Positions 9,739 to 18,079 of a stretch of 64,000 nt of DNA are shown piece by piece. The stretch comes from Akkermansia muciniphila. Its GTDB lineage: Bacteria; Verrucomicrobiota; Verrucomicrobiia; Opitutales; Opitutaceae. Location of the stretch: NCBI GenBank assembly GCA_945888375.1, contig CAMCZZ010000001.1, forward strand, positions 124,001 to 188,000. The letters run 5' to 3'. Every line of letters starts with the position of its first letter. Within the stretch, counting starts at the first letter, position 1. Under the pieces are notes generated by a model. It saw only the letters and a program-made list of their open reading frames with translations, ran no database searches and was not told the DNA's origin. Both the position numbers and the translations under genes were made by a program.

Positions 9739-10204
9739 AAATGACCAATGACCCAGCCGGCTACGATCAACTATGACTTGTTTGAGCGCACCGCTCTGTT
9801 TGGGAAAAACGTGATCGAGTGCTGTCTCGCCCTTCCCGCTACGCTGATCACGTCCCCGCTCATCACCCAATTCGTCAAATCCGGCTGCAGCTTGGGCGCG
9901 AATTACGGTGAAGCCGATGAAGCTGAATCAAAACCGGATTTCCGCCATAAGATCGCTCTTTGTCGCAAGGAAGCCAAAGAGACCATGCACTGGTGCCGCA
10001 TGCTGGCCAAGGTGTCCGGCAAGCAGACTGAGAAACTGCGCGAACTCTGGAAGGAAGCCCACGAGCTTCACCTCATTTTCTGCAAGATCATCCGCACCAC
10101 CGACGCAAACCTGCGTCGTGAACGAACCGTCAAGAAAACCTCTACCGCCAAACTCTAACCCCCCGCGCCTGCATTGGTCATTGGACATTGAACCTTGGTC
10201 ATTT
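9739..10204. mobile_element. Four-helix-bundle cassette bounded by inverted TGACCAATGACC repeats
   Basis: The left end at 9739-9753 reads AAATGACCAATGACC. The right end at 10173-10204 reads, on the opposite strand, AAATGACCAAGG followed by AATGTCCAATGACCAAT. These inverted copies bracket the four-helix-bundle gene, whose start codon lies inside the left repeat. The unit is wedged between two genes that normally adjoin, the ATP-grasp and alpha-E genes. This looks like an inserted cassette; no transposase is present. Confidence 0.55.
9748..10158 (+). CDS. Four-helix bundle protein (23S rRNA IVS-encoded type)
   Basis: 136 residues, all-helical in appearance. It matches the four-helix bundle/S23 family by the course LFERTALFGKNVIECC, then SGCSLGANYGEADEAESKPDFRHKIALCRKEAKET, then a final helix pair with EAHELHLIFCKIIRTT. 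Members are found inside 23S rRNA intervening sequences and as free-standing genes, and resemble the Avd protein of diversity-generating retroelements; their function is not settled. No reverse transcriptase or template repeat is nearby. The start ATG 9748 is inside the left flanking repeat; an overlapping ATG at 9741 is in another frame. The basic tail (RRERTVKKTSTAKL) would suit nucleic-acid binding. Confidence 0.9.
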   Translation: MTQPATINYDLFERTALFGKNVIECCLALPATLITSPLITQFVKSGCSLGANYGEADEAESKPDFRHKIALCRKEAKETMHWCRMLAKVSGKQTEKLRELWKEAHELHLIFCKIIRTTDANLRRERTVKKTSTAKL

Positions 10205-10219
10205 GCGCGCAGCCGCACC

Positions 10220-11212
10220 ATGCTCTCCCGCGTTGCCAACCTCATCTACTGGATCGCCCGCTATCTCGAACGCGCCGAAAACACCGCGCGCATCGTCGAG
10301 GTAAACGCCCAGCTCGTGCTGGACCTCCAGTCCCGCCAGGACGCCGACGATCCCCGCGCCTGGGAGCCCCTCGTGTTCGTGACTGGCTCCGACGAGCAGT
10401 TTCATGCGCTCTACGGCGGGAAGATCACCGAGCGCGCCGTCATCGAGTTCATGCTCTTCGACAAGCGCAACCCGTCCTCCGTGCTCTCCTGCGTCGGCTT
10501 CGCCCGCGAGAACGCCCGCTGCATCCGCGACCAGCTCTCCACCGAGTTGTGGGAGACCATCAACACCTTTTTCCTGCGGCTGAAGGACGACGATTTCACC
10601 CGCTACGCCCAGCTCGGCTCGACCGACTACCTCGCCTGGATCAAGGCCCAGACCCAGCTATTCCACGGCGTCGCCGAGGCCATGCTGCCCCGCGATGACG
10701 GCTGGTGGTTCTACAGCCTCGGCCGCCACCTCGAGCGCGCGGACAACACCTCCCGCATCCTCGACATCAAGTATTTCATGATCCTGCCCAGTGTGCAGGC
10801 CGTCGGCTCCGCCCTGGACATGGTGCAGTGGGCCTCCGTGCTCCGCTCCTGCTCCGCCTTCGAGGCCTTCCGCCGCTCCCGCCGCGGCGACCTCGACCTC
10901 GTCCGCGTCGTGGATTATCTGGTTCGTGACGAGTCTTTTCCCCGTAGTATCCTCTATTCAGTCGCCGAGGCAGAGCAGTGCCTGGTCCGGATCGGGGCCG
11001 GCGACGGCGAGGCCCCTGTCGCTGCCGTTCACGACCTCGTCCGCTCGCTGCGCGAGGATCTGGAGAACGCCGACACCAAGTCCGTCATCGCCGCCGGGCT
11101 CCACGAGTATCTCGACGGCCTCCAGCTTCGCCTGGAAAAGATCCACAACGCTATCCAGGCGGCCTACATCCATCACGGCCGCCCCTCGTTTCAGCTCCAG
11201 GGGCAGGTCTGA
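10220..11212 (+). CDS. Alpha-E domain protein (DUF403), partner of the ATP-grasp protein
   Basis: 330 residues, helical. It opens with the hallmark MLSRVANLIYWIARYLERAENTARIVEVN, and repeats a similar motif at GWWFYSLGRHLERADNTSRILDIKYF, as alpha-E proteins do. The family is nearly always encoded with a circularly permuted ATP-grasp protein and often with a transglutaminase-like protease; the latter is absent here. Its biochemical role is unknown but is presumed to belong to a peptide-modifying or amide-forming system. The start at 10220 is placed where the conserved region begins. It is separated from the ATP-grasp gene only by the four-helix-bundle cassette. Confidence 0.95.
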   Translation: MLSRVANLIYWIARYLERAENTARIVEVNAQLVLDLQSRQDADDPRAWEPLVFVTGSDEQFHALYGGKITERAVIEFMLFDKRNPSSVLSCVGFARENARCIRDQLSTELWETINTFFLRLKDDDFTRYAQLGSTDYLAWIKAQTQLFHGVAEAMLPRDDGWWFYSLGRHLERADNTSRILDIKYFMILPSVQAVGSALDMVQWASVLRSCSAFEAFRRSRRGDLDLVRVVDYLVRDESFPRSILYSVAEAEQCLVRIGAGDGEAPVAAVHDLVRSLREDLENADTKSVIAAGLHEYLDGLQLRLEKIHNAIQAAYIHHGRPSFQLQGQV

Positions 11213-11273
11213 TTTTGCCGATTCGCGGCGATTGCCGTCGCCATTATCCCCGGATTCAGGAATCCTCTTCTCC

Positions 11274-11732
11274 ATGTCATTGCGCTCCCTTTTCGCCTTT
11301 CTCGTGCTCGCGAGCACGGTTGTTTTCAACGCCTCCGCCGTCCATTCCGGCTCGTCCGCGCCTACTCCCGCCGCGCCCAGCGACGAGCGCTTCAGCGCCG
11401 GTCTCGGCACCTTTCCCTCCGGCACGCCCCTGTCCCTCATCCCAGTCTACCAGCTTGAGGTTACCGCCGCCAACGCCGACTTCGCGGTCAAGGCCCTCAA
11501 TACCGAGATCGAGCGCCTCTACACCCACGCCAAGACCCTCGACTCCGGCGCCGCCCGCCGCGCCTTCGAGAGCCGCATCTATTTTTTCGATAAACGTCTC
11601 CGCCCCTTGGCCAATTCCTTCGACCCCTCCGTCTGGGAGGCCCTCCGCGCCGACGTCCGGGCCGAGTGGGTTTCCATCTTATCCAGCCTGACCTCGGCGG
11701 TGGCCGTAGCCTCCTCTACGGTCGAGGGCTGA
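11274..11732 (+). CDS. Small secreted protein of unknown function
   Basis: 152 residues. A signal peptide (SLRSLFAFLVLASTVVFNASA) is followed by an Ala/Pro/Ser-rich linker. After that comes a helical region (ADFAVKALNTEIERLYTHAKTLDSGAARRAFESRIYFFDKRLRPL) and a final amphipathic helix. No family was recognised. It starts 61 bases after the alpha-E gene on the same strand, so it may share that transcript. Confidence 0.7.
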   Translation: MSLRSLFAFLVLASTVVFNASAVHSGSSAPTPAAPSDERFSAGLGTFPSGTPLSLIPVYQLEVTAANADFAVKALNTEIERLYTHAKTLDSGAARRAFESRIYFFDKRLRPLANSFDPSVWEALRADVRAEWVSILSSLTSAVAVASSTVEG

Positions 11733-12019
11733 TCTAGGATGCCGCTGATTGCGGTGACCCTGCTTGAGATGCTGCGGAGCATTTTAATGTTGGGGAGTAT
11801 TTTTTCTGGGGGTGTAACGCGTTTCTCCCCAACGCTTTTTGTTTAGGTAATACTTCCAGCCTGGCGTCTTGAGGGCTAGTCGCTCCACCTCGGCCAAGTC
11901 GAGTTGCCCTCCGTTTCTCCGCGGCCATCCGCGCCACCCGCGGTGGAGCAACTGCCTGGCCTATATTCAGAACCCACCGCGAGATTGCTCCCTTTCGCCG
12001 TGCGGCCACGGTTCCCACC

Positions 12020-12985
12020 ATGACCGCCTGGCACCCTTGGCAACCCGTCCCGCCGCTCCCGCGCCCCGTCCCCGCTGCCGTCCTCGGCGAGCTCCTCGAC
12101 GGCGGCCAAGCTTTTCGCTGGCACGCCCTCCCCGACGGCACCTTTGAGGGCGTCTGGTCCGATCACCACGTCCGAGTTCGCCCCGCGTCCGCCGCACTCG
12201 GCGCCTTGGAATTCTCCGCGCCCGCGTCGGCCGATCCCGCCGCCACCGCCGACGCCCTGCGGACCTACCTTGCCGGCCCGACCGCCGACCCGGACGCTCT
12301 GCCCTGGCGCAGCGATCCGCATCTCGCCACCTGTCTCGCCGCCTTCCCCGGTCTCTCCATCCTGCGGCAACCGTTCGGCGAGACCCTCCTCGGCTTCGTG
12401 TGCAGCGCCACCAAAAAGATCGTCCAGATCAAACAAATGCTGGCCCTGCTCGCCACCCGCCACGGCCAGCCGCTGCACGCTTCCGTCACCGACTACGCCG
12501 GCTCCGACCTACGGCATTCGGATTGTCAGACCAGCGCCTCAAACGCGCTAGACGTCATTCGGATTTCCCACCGCCTTCCCTCTTGGCCAGAGCTCGCCGC
12601 CGTATCCGTCGATCAACTTCGGGCCTGCGCCCTCGGTTTCCGTGCCCGCCATGTCGCCGGCATCGCCGCCCGCCTCGCCGCCGATCCCGGCTGGCTGGAG
12701 GCCACCGCGCACGCCCCCTACGCCGAGGCCAAGGCCCGCCTGCTCACCCTGCCCGGGGTGGGGGAGAAGGTCGCCGATTGCGTTCTCCTCTTCGGCGCCG
12801 GACGCCTCGAGGCCTTCCCGGTCGATACTTGGATACTGAAGGCCATGGCCCGCCGCTACGGCCTCGACGGCTGGAAACCCGCCCAAATTGCCCACTTCGG
12901 CCGCGTCCACTTCGGCCCCCAGGCCGGCCTCGCCCAGCAAGTCCTTTTCGCCCACGAACGCGCCGCCGCCCGCTCAGGGAGGTAG
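12020..12985 (+). CDS. ogg: 8-oxoguanine DNA glycosylase, OGG1 type
   Basis: 321 residues. The N-terminal OGG-like domain has the GGQAFRW motif near residue 28. The helix-hairpin-helix GPD region LPGVGEKVADCVLL carries the expected catalytic lysine at K250, and FPVDTWILKAM carries the catalytic aspartate at D269, matching human K249/D268 in order and spacing. It also has a preceding GFRARHVAGIAARL segment. The family excises 8-oxoguanine opposite cytosine and has lyase activity through the lysine. OGG1-type enzymes are less common in bacteria than MutM. The gene stands alone, with no operon partner apparent. Confidence 0.92.
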   Translation: MTAWHPWQPVPPLPRPVPAAVLGELLDGGQAFRWHALPDGTFEGVWSDHHVRVRPASAALGALEFSAPASADPAATADALRTYLAGPTADPDALPWRSDPHLATCLAAFPGLSILRQPFGETLLGFVCSATKKIVQIKQMLALLATRHGQPLHASVTDYAGSDLRHSDCQTSASNALDVIRISHRLPSWPELAAVSVDQLRACALGFRARHVAGIAARLAADPGWLEATAHAPYAEAKARLLTLPGVGEKVADCVLLFGAGRLEAFPVDTWILKAMARRYGLDGWKPAQIAHFGRVHFGPQAGLAQQVLFAHERAAARSGR

Positions 12986-13081
12986 GGAGGGAACGCCGTT
13001 CTGGTTGATGCCGGTCTGCGTAATGGATTTGTCCCTACCGCCCGCCGTTCCGCCTCCGAGCCGATACCTGCCGGATACTTG

Positions 13082-13199
13082 CCCACGGAACACACGGAAG
13101 ACACGGAAACCTAACCCCGAGGATCGAGACAGATCACGAATTCAACTATCCGGTGATTCGTCGTCCTTCAGTTTCCGTGCCTTCCGTGTGTTGCGTGGG
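13082..13199. repeat. Intergenic inverted repeat with ACACGGAA arms
   Basis: The 451 bases between the glycosylase and TIGR02597 genes contain an inverted repeat. The left arm at 13082-13110 contains CCCACGGAACACACGG and the right arm at 13171-13199 contains CCGTGTGTTGCGTGGG. Arms of 29 bases match with about two mismatches, around a 60-base centre. A transcript would form a long hairpin. Related CACGGAT sequence recurs at 17542-17767 and 27719-27754. No gene was seen in the rest of this gap. Confidence 0.65.
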
Positions 13200-13436
13200 T
13201 CTATTCGTCCGGTCCTTTTCCCCTGAGTCCCCCGCCGCAGTCGCCGTCCGGAACTGTTTTCCCGCCCTGCTCCCACGGATTTTCTTCCGTAGGCCGCCCG
13301 TAAGCCTCTCGCCCAAGTTCTTGGCATTTAGATGGCTAGACTGGCGTCCTGCGCGGCCACTTCATTTTGAAGCGATTTCTCCCAAAACCCGACTTGACGT
13401 TGGCGAAAACAGAACACAGGTTCGTGGATAGCCCCA

Positions 13437-14477
13437 ATGAGTATGACCCAAAAATTATCCAAGCGCGGCGCTTTCCTCGCCGCATCTCTTGTTCTCGGAG
13501 CCGCCCTTGGCGTTTCCTCGCTGTCCGCCCAGACCGTCTCGACCGCCCCGGTCGGAGCTGTCACCAAGACCATTAACGTCGGGCTGAACTCTGTCGGTAT
13601 CACCCTTTTGAATCCCGACCTCGTGGTTGCCAACGCTTCCGCAAATACCGCCACCACCATCACTCTCTCGGGCGTGACTAACGCGGGTGCTCTTCTCACC
13701 GCTGGTCTGCCTTATTATGTTGAGGCCGTCGGCGGCACTCTCGAAGGCGAGCGCTTCGATGTCGACACCGCGGCGACGATCGCAGCTGCCAATGGCAGCG
13801 TAACTCTGGCCACCAGCGCCAACAACACCTTTGCTTTAGCAACAGGCAACGCAGTTGGGACACAGTTTGCTTTACGCAAGCATGTGAATCTCGCCCAAGT
13901 TCAATCCTTTTTTACTACTCCTTTGGTTGGCAGCAACACCGCTGGTTCAGCAGACCAAATTTGGCTTCTTAACTCTGCTGGAACTGCGTTTGCCCAATAT
14001 TACCTTAGGGCTGATTTGACTTCTTGGCGTCTAACCACTGGTGCAACAAATGTTGCTAATTCAGTTACCATTCCTCCTGGAACTGGTATTATCGTGCAAA
14101 AACGCGTTGCAGCTGCCACCTTGGTTTCCACTGGAGGTGTTCGTGTTAATGATTTCTCCATGCCGCTTAATGTAGGGTTATCTTTCCGCGCTCCTGCCTA
14201 TCCAATTAATTTCACTCCCTCCTCGTTGGGCGGGACTGCAGTTAATGGTTGGACCGGTAACAACACATCAGGATCAGCTGATCAATTGCGCGTTTTGAAT
14301 GCTGGTGGATCTGCCTTCAACGCATATTACTTGCGTGCAGATGGTTCTAGCTGGCGCTTGACAACTGGTGCAACAAATGTTGCCTCCTCTGAGCTGTTTA
14401 CTTTTGATTCAGGTTTTATGGTTTCACGTAAAACCGCTGATACAAACTACATCTTAACTTCACCAATCGCCCTCTAA
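13437..14477 (+). CDS. TIGR02597-like secreted protein
   Basis: 346 residues. Signal peptide about 1-32 (AASLVLGAALGVSSLSAQ). The protein holds two copies of one motif: SADQIWLLNSAGTAFAQYYLRADLTSWRLTTGATNVAN and later SADQLRVLNAGGSAFNAYYLRADGSSWRLTTGATNVAS. Both this repeat and the location before a PEP-CTERM gene fit the verrucomicrobial TIGR02597 family, whose function is unknown. The first third is GC-rich like the genome; from about 13810 the gene uses many A/T-ending codons. A second in-frame ATG at 13443 is also possible. Export to the periplasm or cell surface is inferred from the signal peptide. Confidence 0.85.
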   Translation: MSMTQKLSKRGAFLAASLVLGAALGVSSLSAQTVSTAPVGAVTKTINVGLNSVGITLLNPDLVVANASANTATTITLSGVTNAGALLTAGLPYYVEAVGGTLEGERFDVDTAATIAAANGSVTLATSANNTFALATGNAVGTQFALRKHVNLAQVQSFFTTPLVGSNTAGSADQIWLLNSAGTAFAQYYLRADLTSWRLTTGATNVANSVTIPPGTGIIVQKRVAAATLVSTGGVRVNDFSMPLNVGLSFRAPAYPINFTPSSLGGTAVNGWTGNNTSGSADQLRVLNAGGSAFNAYYLRADGSSWRLTTGATNVASSELFTFDSGFMVSRKTADTNYILTSPIAL

Positions 14478-14489
14478 TTTTTACTACCC

Positions 14490-15104
14490 ATGAAACACAA
14501 ACTACTACTCCTTGCTATCTCATTATCCGCAGTTGCAGGCATCAATGCCGGCAGCGTTGCTCTTAACGATGACTCGTTCACCTTTCAGCTCAATGGGTCA
14601 ACTGTAGCGAACGGTCTTTACGAAGTTCGTTGGGGTTCTTTCTCCTCAGGCGTATTTTCTGCCTTCTACGGTAACGACGATACCGTTAACAACGGTGCTT
14701 ACATTGACACTGGTTCTACTCCAGGAACGGTGGAGTTGATTGCTGCTCTTACTGCGGGTGATAATTCTGTTACTGGCCCCGCCAACACCAGACTCTATCT
14801 CTCCCTCACCACGCTTGCCGATGATACCAACTTTTCTGCAGCTACTAATCAAAACTCCATTGTTTTGAGTGATCCTTCTTGGGTTGCTGGAACCTTCACT
14901 TTGCTTGGGCCCGATCTTCAGTATAATTTCACTGCTAACACATCGGTCTCTCTGCTCACTGGTCAAAACCCAGCTACTTCCTTTGCCTTTAACGGCGGAA
15001 ACGAGATTATCAACATCGTTGCCGTTCCTGAGCCCTCCACCTTCGCCGCCTTGGCTGGTGTCTCGGTTCTCGGTCTCGCCGCTCTGCGTCGTCGCCGCGC
15101 CTAA
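14490..15104 (+). CDS. PEP-CTERM sorting-domain protein
   Basis: 204 residues. An N-terminal signal peptide (KLLLLAISLSAVAGINAG) and a C-terminal VPEPSTFAALAGVSVLGLAALRRRRA, which is a classic PEP-CTERM signal: PEP motif, hydrophobic helix, arginine cluster. Such proteins are processed by exosortase and exported to the envelope or exopolysaccharide matrix. The central domain is low in charge and rich in Ser, Thr and Asn. It follows the TIGR02597 gene by 12 bases and shares its lower GC content, so the two are probably one transcript ending at the terminator at 15127-15155. No exosortase gene is in the window. Confidence 0.95.
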   Translation: MKHKLLLLAISLSAVAGINAGSVALNDDSFTFQLNGSTVANGLYEVRWGSFSSGVFSAFYGNDDTVNNGAYIDTGSTPGTVELIAALTAGDNSVTGPANTRLYLSLTTLADDTNFSAATNQNSIVLSDPSWVAGTFTLLGPDLQYNFTANTSVSLLTGQNPATSFAFNGGNEIINIVAVPEPSTFAALAGVSVLGLAALRRRRA

Positions 15105-15126
15105 GGTTTAACGGCTTTTCCTTCTA

Positions 15127-15155
15127 GCCCGCCCGATTTTCGGGCGGGCTTTTTT
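15127..15155 (+). terminator. Rho-independent terminator after the PEP-CTERM gene
   Basis: A perfect GCCCGCCCGA/TCGGGCGGGC stem with a short TTT-type loop is followed by six T residues. It lies 22 bases after the PEP-CTERM stop codon and would end the TIGR02597/PEP-CTERM transcript. Confidence 0.9.
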
Positions 15156-15170
15156 GTGCAATTTTAGTTT

Positions 15171-16835
15171 TTGTCGAAAAACGTGAACGACTCGTCTTCT
15201 CGCAAGTCTGAACCGGCAAAACCCAAGTCGGCCGGTTCCTGGTTCGATCATTTTTCAAGCCGTGTCGCACCCTGGCGCGGCGTAGCAACAAGCGAAGGGC
15301 GAAAACTGCGCATTTATTGGGGCCCTTTATTGTGCTGGCTTGTCCTAGGTGCCGCAGGCTTCTGGTTGTTGTTGGCAGCTTACATCTGCCATTTTATGAA
15401 AAATGAACGCGCCTTTAATGAGGTGCGATACAGTCAGGTTTTACAAATGCCGTGGCGTTGGGAGGAGTTTAAACGCAGCAAGGCAGAATACTGGGTTCGG
15501 CAGGGGCTTGAACTATACCGGGTTGGCCAATTTCGGGAAGCCTACGACCTCCTCCGTGCCGGCGTGCCCGAAGTGCCTGGGCAGACCGAAGCCCGTCTCG
15601 CCTTGGCTCGTATTTACCTGATGGCTGGGCGAAAGGATTTTACGCGCGACCTCCTGATTGAGGGCCTCGCCCATAACGCCGATCAATTTGATTACGTGCG
15701 TTCGGTCCTCGGGTTCCTCTTTTCCCAACAGGCGGACGAAGTCGTGGCCACCTTGATGGCTAAACTAATCGAGACCCACCCGCCCGATTCCAAATTGGGT
15801 CAATTGGCCCGCAGCGCCCAAGCCATCGCCTTTTTTAATCGCGATCATTACGCTGAAGCCGAGCAAACGCTAAAAGAGGGAGGGCTGCTCAACAACCCGC
15901 AAAGCCGCCTTCTTCTGGCCCGTATTGCCTGGGATAAGGGGCTGCATGAAACCGCCCTGCTCAAGCTTCGAGAGCTCCATCGCGATTACCCGGCTGACGA
16001 CGAAATTTATAGTAACTTGGTCGCCCATCTTCGCCAAACCGATAATGTTGCGGAGATTCGACGGGTTAGTGTGGATCGCCAGATCAAGTTTCCCGACCGG
16101 TCGGAAGCTTATCTCGAGTTTTTGAACATCTCCCAAGACCCCGCCGAACACGCTCGTCGTGCCGAGGCGGAACGGGATTATCTGACCCATTTCTCCAACC
16201 AGCCGGAGGCCTTGGGCAAATTATCAGATTATTCCGCTAAAAATGCACGGGTGGCTTTGGCTGAAGCTATCCTCATGCAGTGTCGTGGCTTGAGCAAAGG
16301 TTTACAAGGTGCTGCCTCGGCGGTGATCGCGGCCAATCTGGAAGCGGGTCAGCATTCGCAGGCGCTCGCTAGGATCGACACCCTCGGCGCGGAGGATCTG
16401 GGCTGGAGCGAGCCTCAGCGCGTTGTTCTGGCCGGATATCGCATGGTTGCCCTCTTTGGGCTCGGCAAGGAGGTCGAGGCTGAGCCCGAGCTAGGTCGTC
16501 TTTTGGAGTCGCGTTATCTCTCTGCCCAACTCGCCACTGGCTTGGCCTTGCGTTTGCAGCGCATGGGGCAGTCGGAGTCTGTGCTCAAGCTGCTCCGCCA
16601 TGCTGTCGAGGCAGATGTGCTCCACCAGCCCGCCTTGGTGGCTTTGTTGCGGGCGGAGCAGCCCGTGCGCGACCTCGCCGAGCTGCGGCCCCTGGTGGAG
16701 CGTCTGCCGACCCTGCGCAAGCCGCCCGCCGATCTGCTCGCCCAGCTCCGCGCCACCTTTGAGTCGGATCGTTACTTGTATCTCCCCAAACGCGCCGAGT
16801 TGGTCGCCAAACTGGCCCCGCGCGGCGGTCAATAA
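15171..16835 (+). CDS. Membrane-anchored TPR-like protein
   Basis: About 554 residues if the TTG at 15171 is used; a GTG at 15183 is the alternative, and no ATG suits. One membrane helix near residues 48-75 (GPLLCWLVLGAAGFWLLLAAYICHFM) is followed by a long helical domain with tetratricopeptide-like repeats. Examples are LELYRVGQFREAYDLLRAGVPEVPGQTEARLALARIYLMAGR and FNRDHYAEAEQTLKEGGLLNNPQSRLLLARIAW. The repeats would face the periplasm or cytoplasm depending on topology. No specific partner is evident; it begins 16 bases after the terminator of the PEP-CTERM unit. Such proteins are generally scaffolds. Confidence 0.7.
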   Translation: MSKNVNDSSSRKSEPAKPKSAGSWFDHFSSRVAPWRGVATSEGRKLRIYWGPLLCWLVLGAAGFWLLLAAYICHFMKNERAFNEVRYSQVLQMPWRWEEFKRSKAEYWVRQGLELYRVGQFREAYDLLRAGVPEVPGQTEARLALARIYLMAGRKDFTRDLLIEGLAHNADQFDYVRSVLGFLFSQQADEVVATLMAKLIETHPPDSKLGQLARSAQAIAFFNRDHYAEAEQTLKEGGLLNNPQSRLLLARIAWDKGLHETALLKLRELHRDYPADDEIYSNLVAHLRQTDNVAEIRRVSVDRQIKFPDRSEAYLEFLNISQDPAEHARRAEAERDYLTHFSNQPEALGKLSDYSAKNARVALAEAILMQCRGLSKGLQGAASAVIAANLEAGQHSQALARIDTLGAEDLGWSEPQRVVLAGYRMVALFGLGKEVEAEPELGRLLESRYLSAQLATGLALRLQRMGQSESVLKLLRHAVEADVLHQPALVALLRAEQPVRDLAELRPLVERLPTLRKPPADLLAQLRATFESDRYLYLPKRAELVAKLAPRGGQ

Positions 16836-17024
16836 GCGCCTTTTTCGATTCGGGGTCTGTCCTTCGCATCCGTCGCGCTAAAAAAACCGAACCGATGTCG
16901 AACGACCGCCGGTAGAACTAACCATTAGCAAAAATGAAGAGGGCTAGTGGCGAATTCACCTTACCGTAGCCTGCGGCGTAATCCCGTATTGAACTTGCCC
17001 CGAACTTCTTATGGGTTTTCTCAC

Positions 17025-17468
17025 ATGAAACGTTTTTCTGACTCGGCTCGGTCTCTCCTCGTTATTCTCCTGGGTCTCGCGAGCGCAAGTATCCCGGCGT
17101 CGGAACCGCGCGCGGCCGCCCCGTCTCACTCCCACGCGGCGTCTTCCCCCGCGACGCGGGACTTGCTGATCCAGGCGATCGGCGAGCGGCGCGTGCTCAC
17201 CTTCGTCTACCGAGGGCACGCGCGCACGGTTGAGCCCCATGCCTGTGGCGTTACGGCGAAGGGCGAGGCGGTCCTGCACGGCTACCAGACCGCCGGCGGC
17301 AGCGCCTCGCGTCCGCCTCCGGGCTGGCGGACGTTTGCGATCGGGGAAATCCGCGACGTCGCGCTGGGCGCCGAAACCTTTCCCGGCGCGCGCGATGGCT
17401 ATTCTGCGAATGAGCTGCGCCTAGACCCACTCTGGGCCGAGCTGCCGGCGGCCGAAACCGGGGATTGA
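17025..17468 (+). CDS. Putative secreted protein with a WYL-like domain
   Basis: 147 residues from ATG 17025. The N-terminus looks like a signal peptide (SARSLLVILLGLASASIPASEP). The rest resembles a WYL domain: LIQAIGERRVLTFVYRGHARTVEPHACGVTAKGEAVLHGYQ, then GWRTFAIGEIRDVALG. WYL domains are normally cytoplasmic ligand sensors attached to a helix-turn-helix; here there is neither DNA-binding domain nor room for one. An in-frame start further upstream would hide the signal peptide. Function unknown; the family assignment is a motif-level judgement. Confidence 0.6.
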   Translation: MKRFSDSARSLLVILLGLASASIPASEPRAAAPSHSHAASSPATRDLLIQAIGERRVLTFVYRGHARTVEPHACGVTAKGEAVLHGYQTAGGSASRPPPGWRTFAIGEIRDVALGAETFPGARDGYSANELRLDPLWAELPAAETGD

Positions 17469-17541
17469 GGCCGTCCCGCGTAGTGCGTCCAGCGTGTCAC
17501 GATATTTCCGATACGAGCGGCCGCTTGATCCCGAAGACGTG

Positions 17542-17767
17542 GTTGAAACCCACGGATTTCGCGGAAGGTCACGGATGGCGGAAATGAAGACAGGGAATGG
17601 GGCGGCAACCCTGAGGGCCGTGCCGCAGAGGGCAACGCCGGCCCAGCTCCCTTTCTCGTCTCACTCGTAGAGCTAAGGAGATGGGCCGAGATCTTAACCA
17701 GACAGCGCCTAACTCGCCTGTGTCTTTATCCGTGTGGATCTGAGCTATCCGTGGCTGGTTTGAACTG
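17542..17767. repeat. Intergenic inverted repeat with CACGGAT arms
   Basis: In the 347 bases between the WYL-like gene and tRNA-Gly, a left arm at 17542-17577 (GTTGAAACCCACGGAT, then CACGGAT) is loosely inverted against 17729-17767 (ATCCGTGTGG, then ATCCGTGGCTGGTTTGAA). The arms match imperfectly, with gaps. The element resembles those at 13082 and 27719. No gene was seen in this gap. Confidence 0.5.
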
Positions 17768-17815
17768 TAGTTTTCCACAGGTAAATCTTGCCGTGACACC
17801 TTCTGAGGCCCCGGG

Positions 17816-17889
17816 TGGTGCGGCTGGAGAGAATCGAACTCTCGAGACCACTTTGGAAGAGTGGAGTTTTACCACTAAACTACAGCCGC
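17816..17889 (-). tRNA. tRNA-Gly (anticodon UCC)
   Basis: A complete cloverleaf on the minus strand. The acceptor stem is GCGGCTG (17889 inward) with CAGCCGC, the anticodon arm is CCACT-CTTCCAA-AGTGG with anticodon TCC, the T-loop is TTCGATT, the discriminator is A, and CCA is encoded at 17816-17818. It reads GGA codons. It stands alone between intergenic repeat DNA and the PilC-like gene. Confidence 0.97.
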
Positions 17890-18079
17890 GTTGACCACGG
17901 GGAGACCATCCATGAGCCAGCGGGGCGGGTCAAGCTCGTCGGCGTGGGCTGCCGGGTTTCGCCTTGGCCGCGCCGGACCTTATCGCAGCGGGGGCTGGCT
18001 GGGTAAAGAATAGGTGGCTGCCCCGGGTTGCGGTTGAAACGGATTGCGGAGCCGCCGCCCCAAACCCAGTTTAGTGTGC

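Noticed and set aside
15127-15155. Inverted repeat after the PEP-CTERM gene as a mobile-element end
   Set aside because: It is a simple GC stem with a T-tract and is better explained as a terminator.
17815-18006. 63-residue frame near 17.8 kb
   Set aside because: It covers the tRNA-Gly gene on the other strand, so it is not protein-coding.
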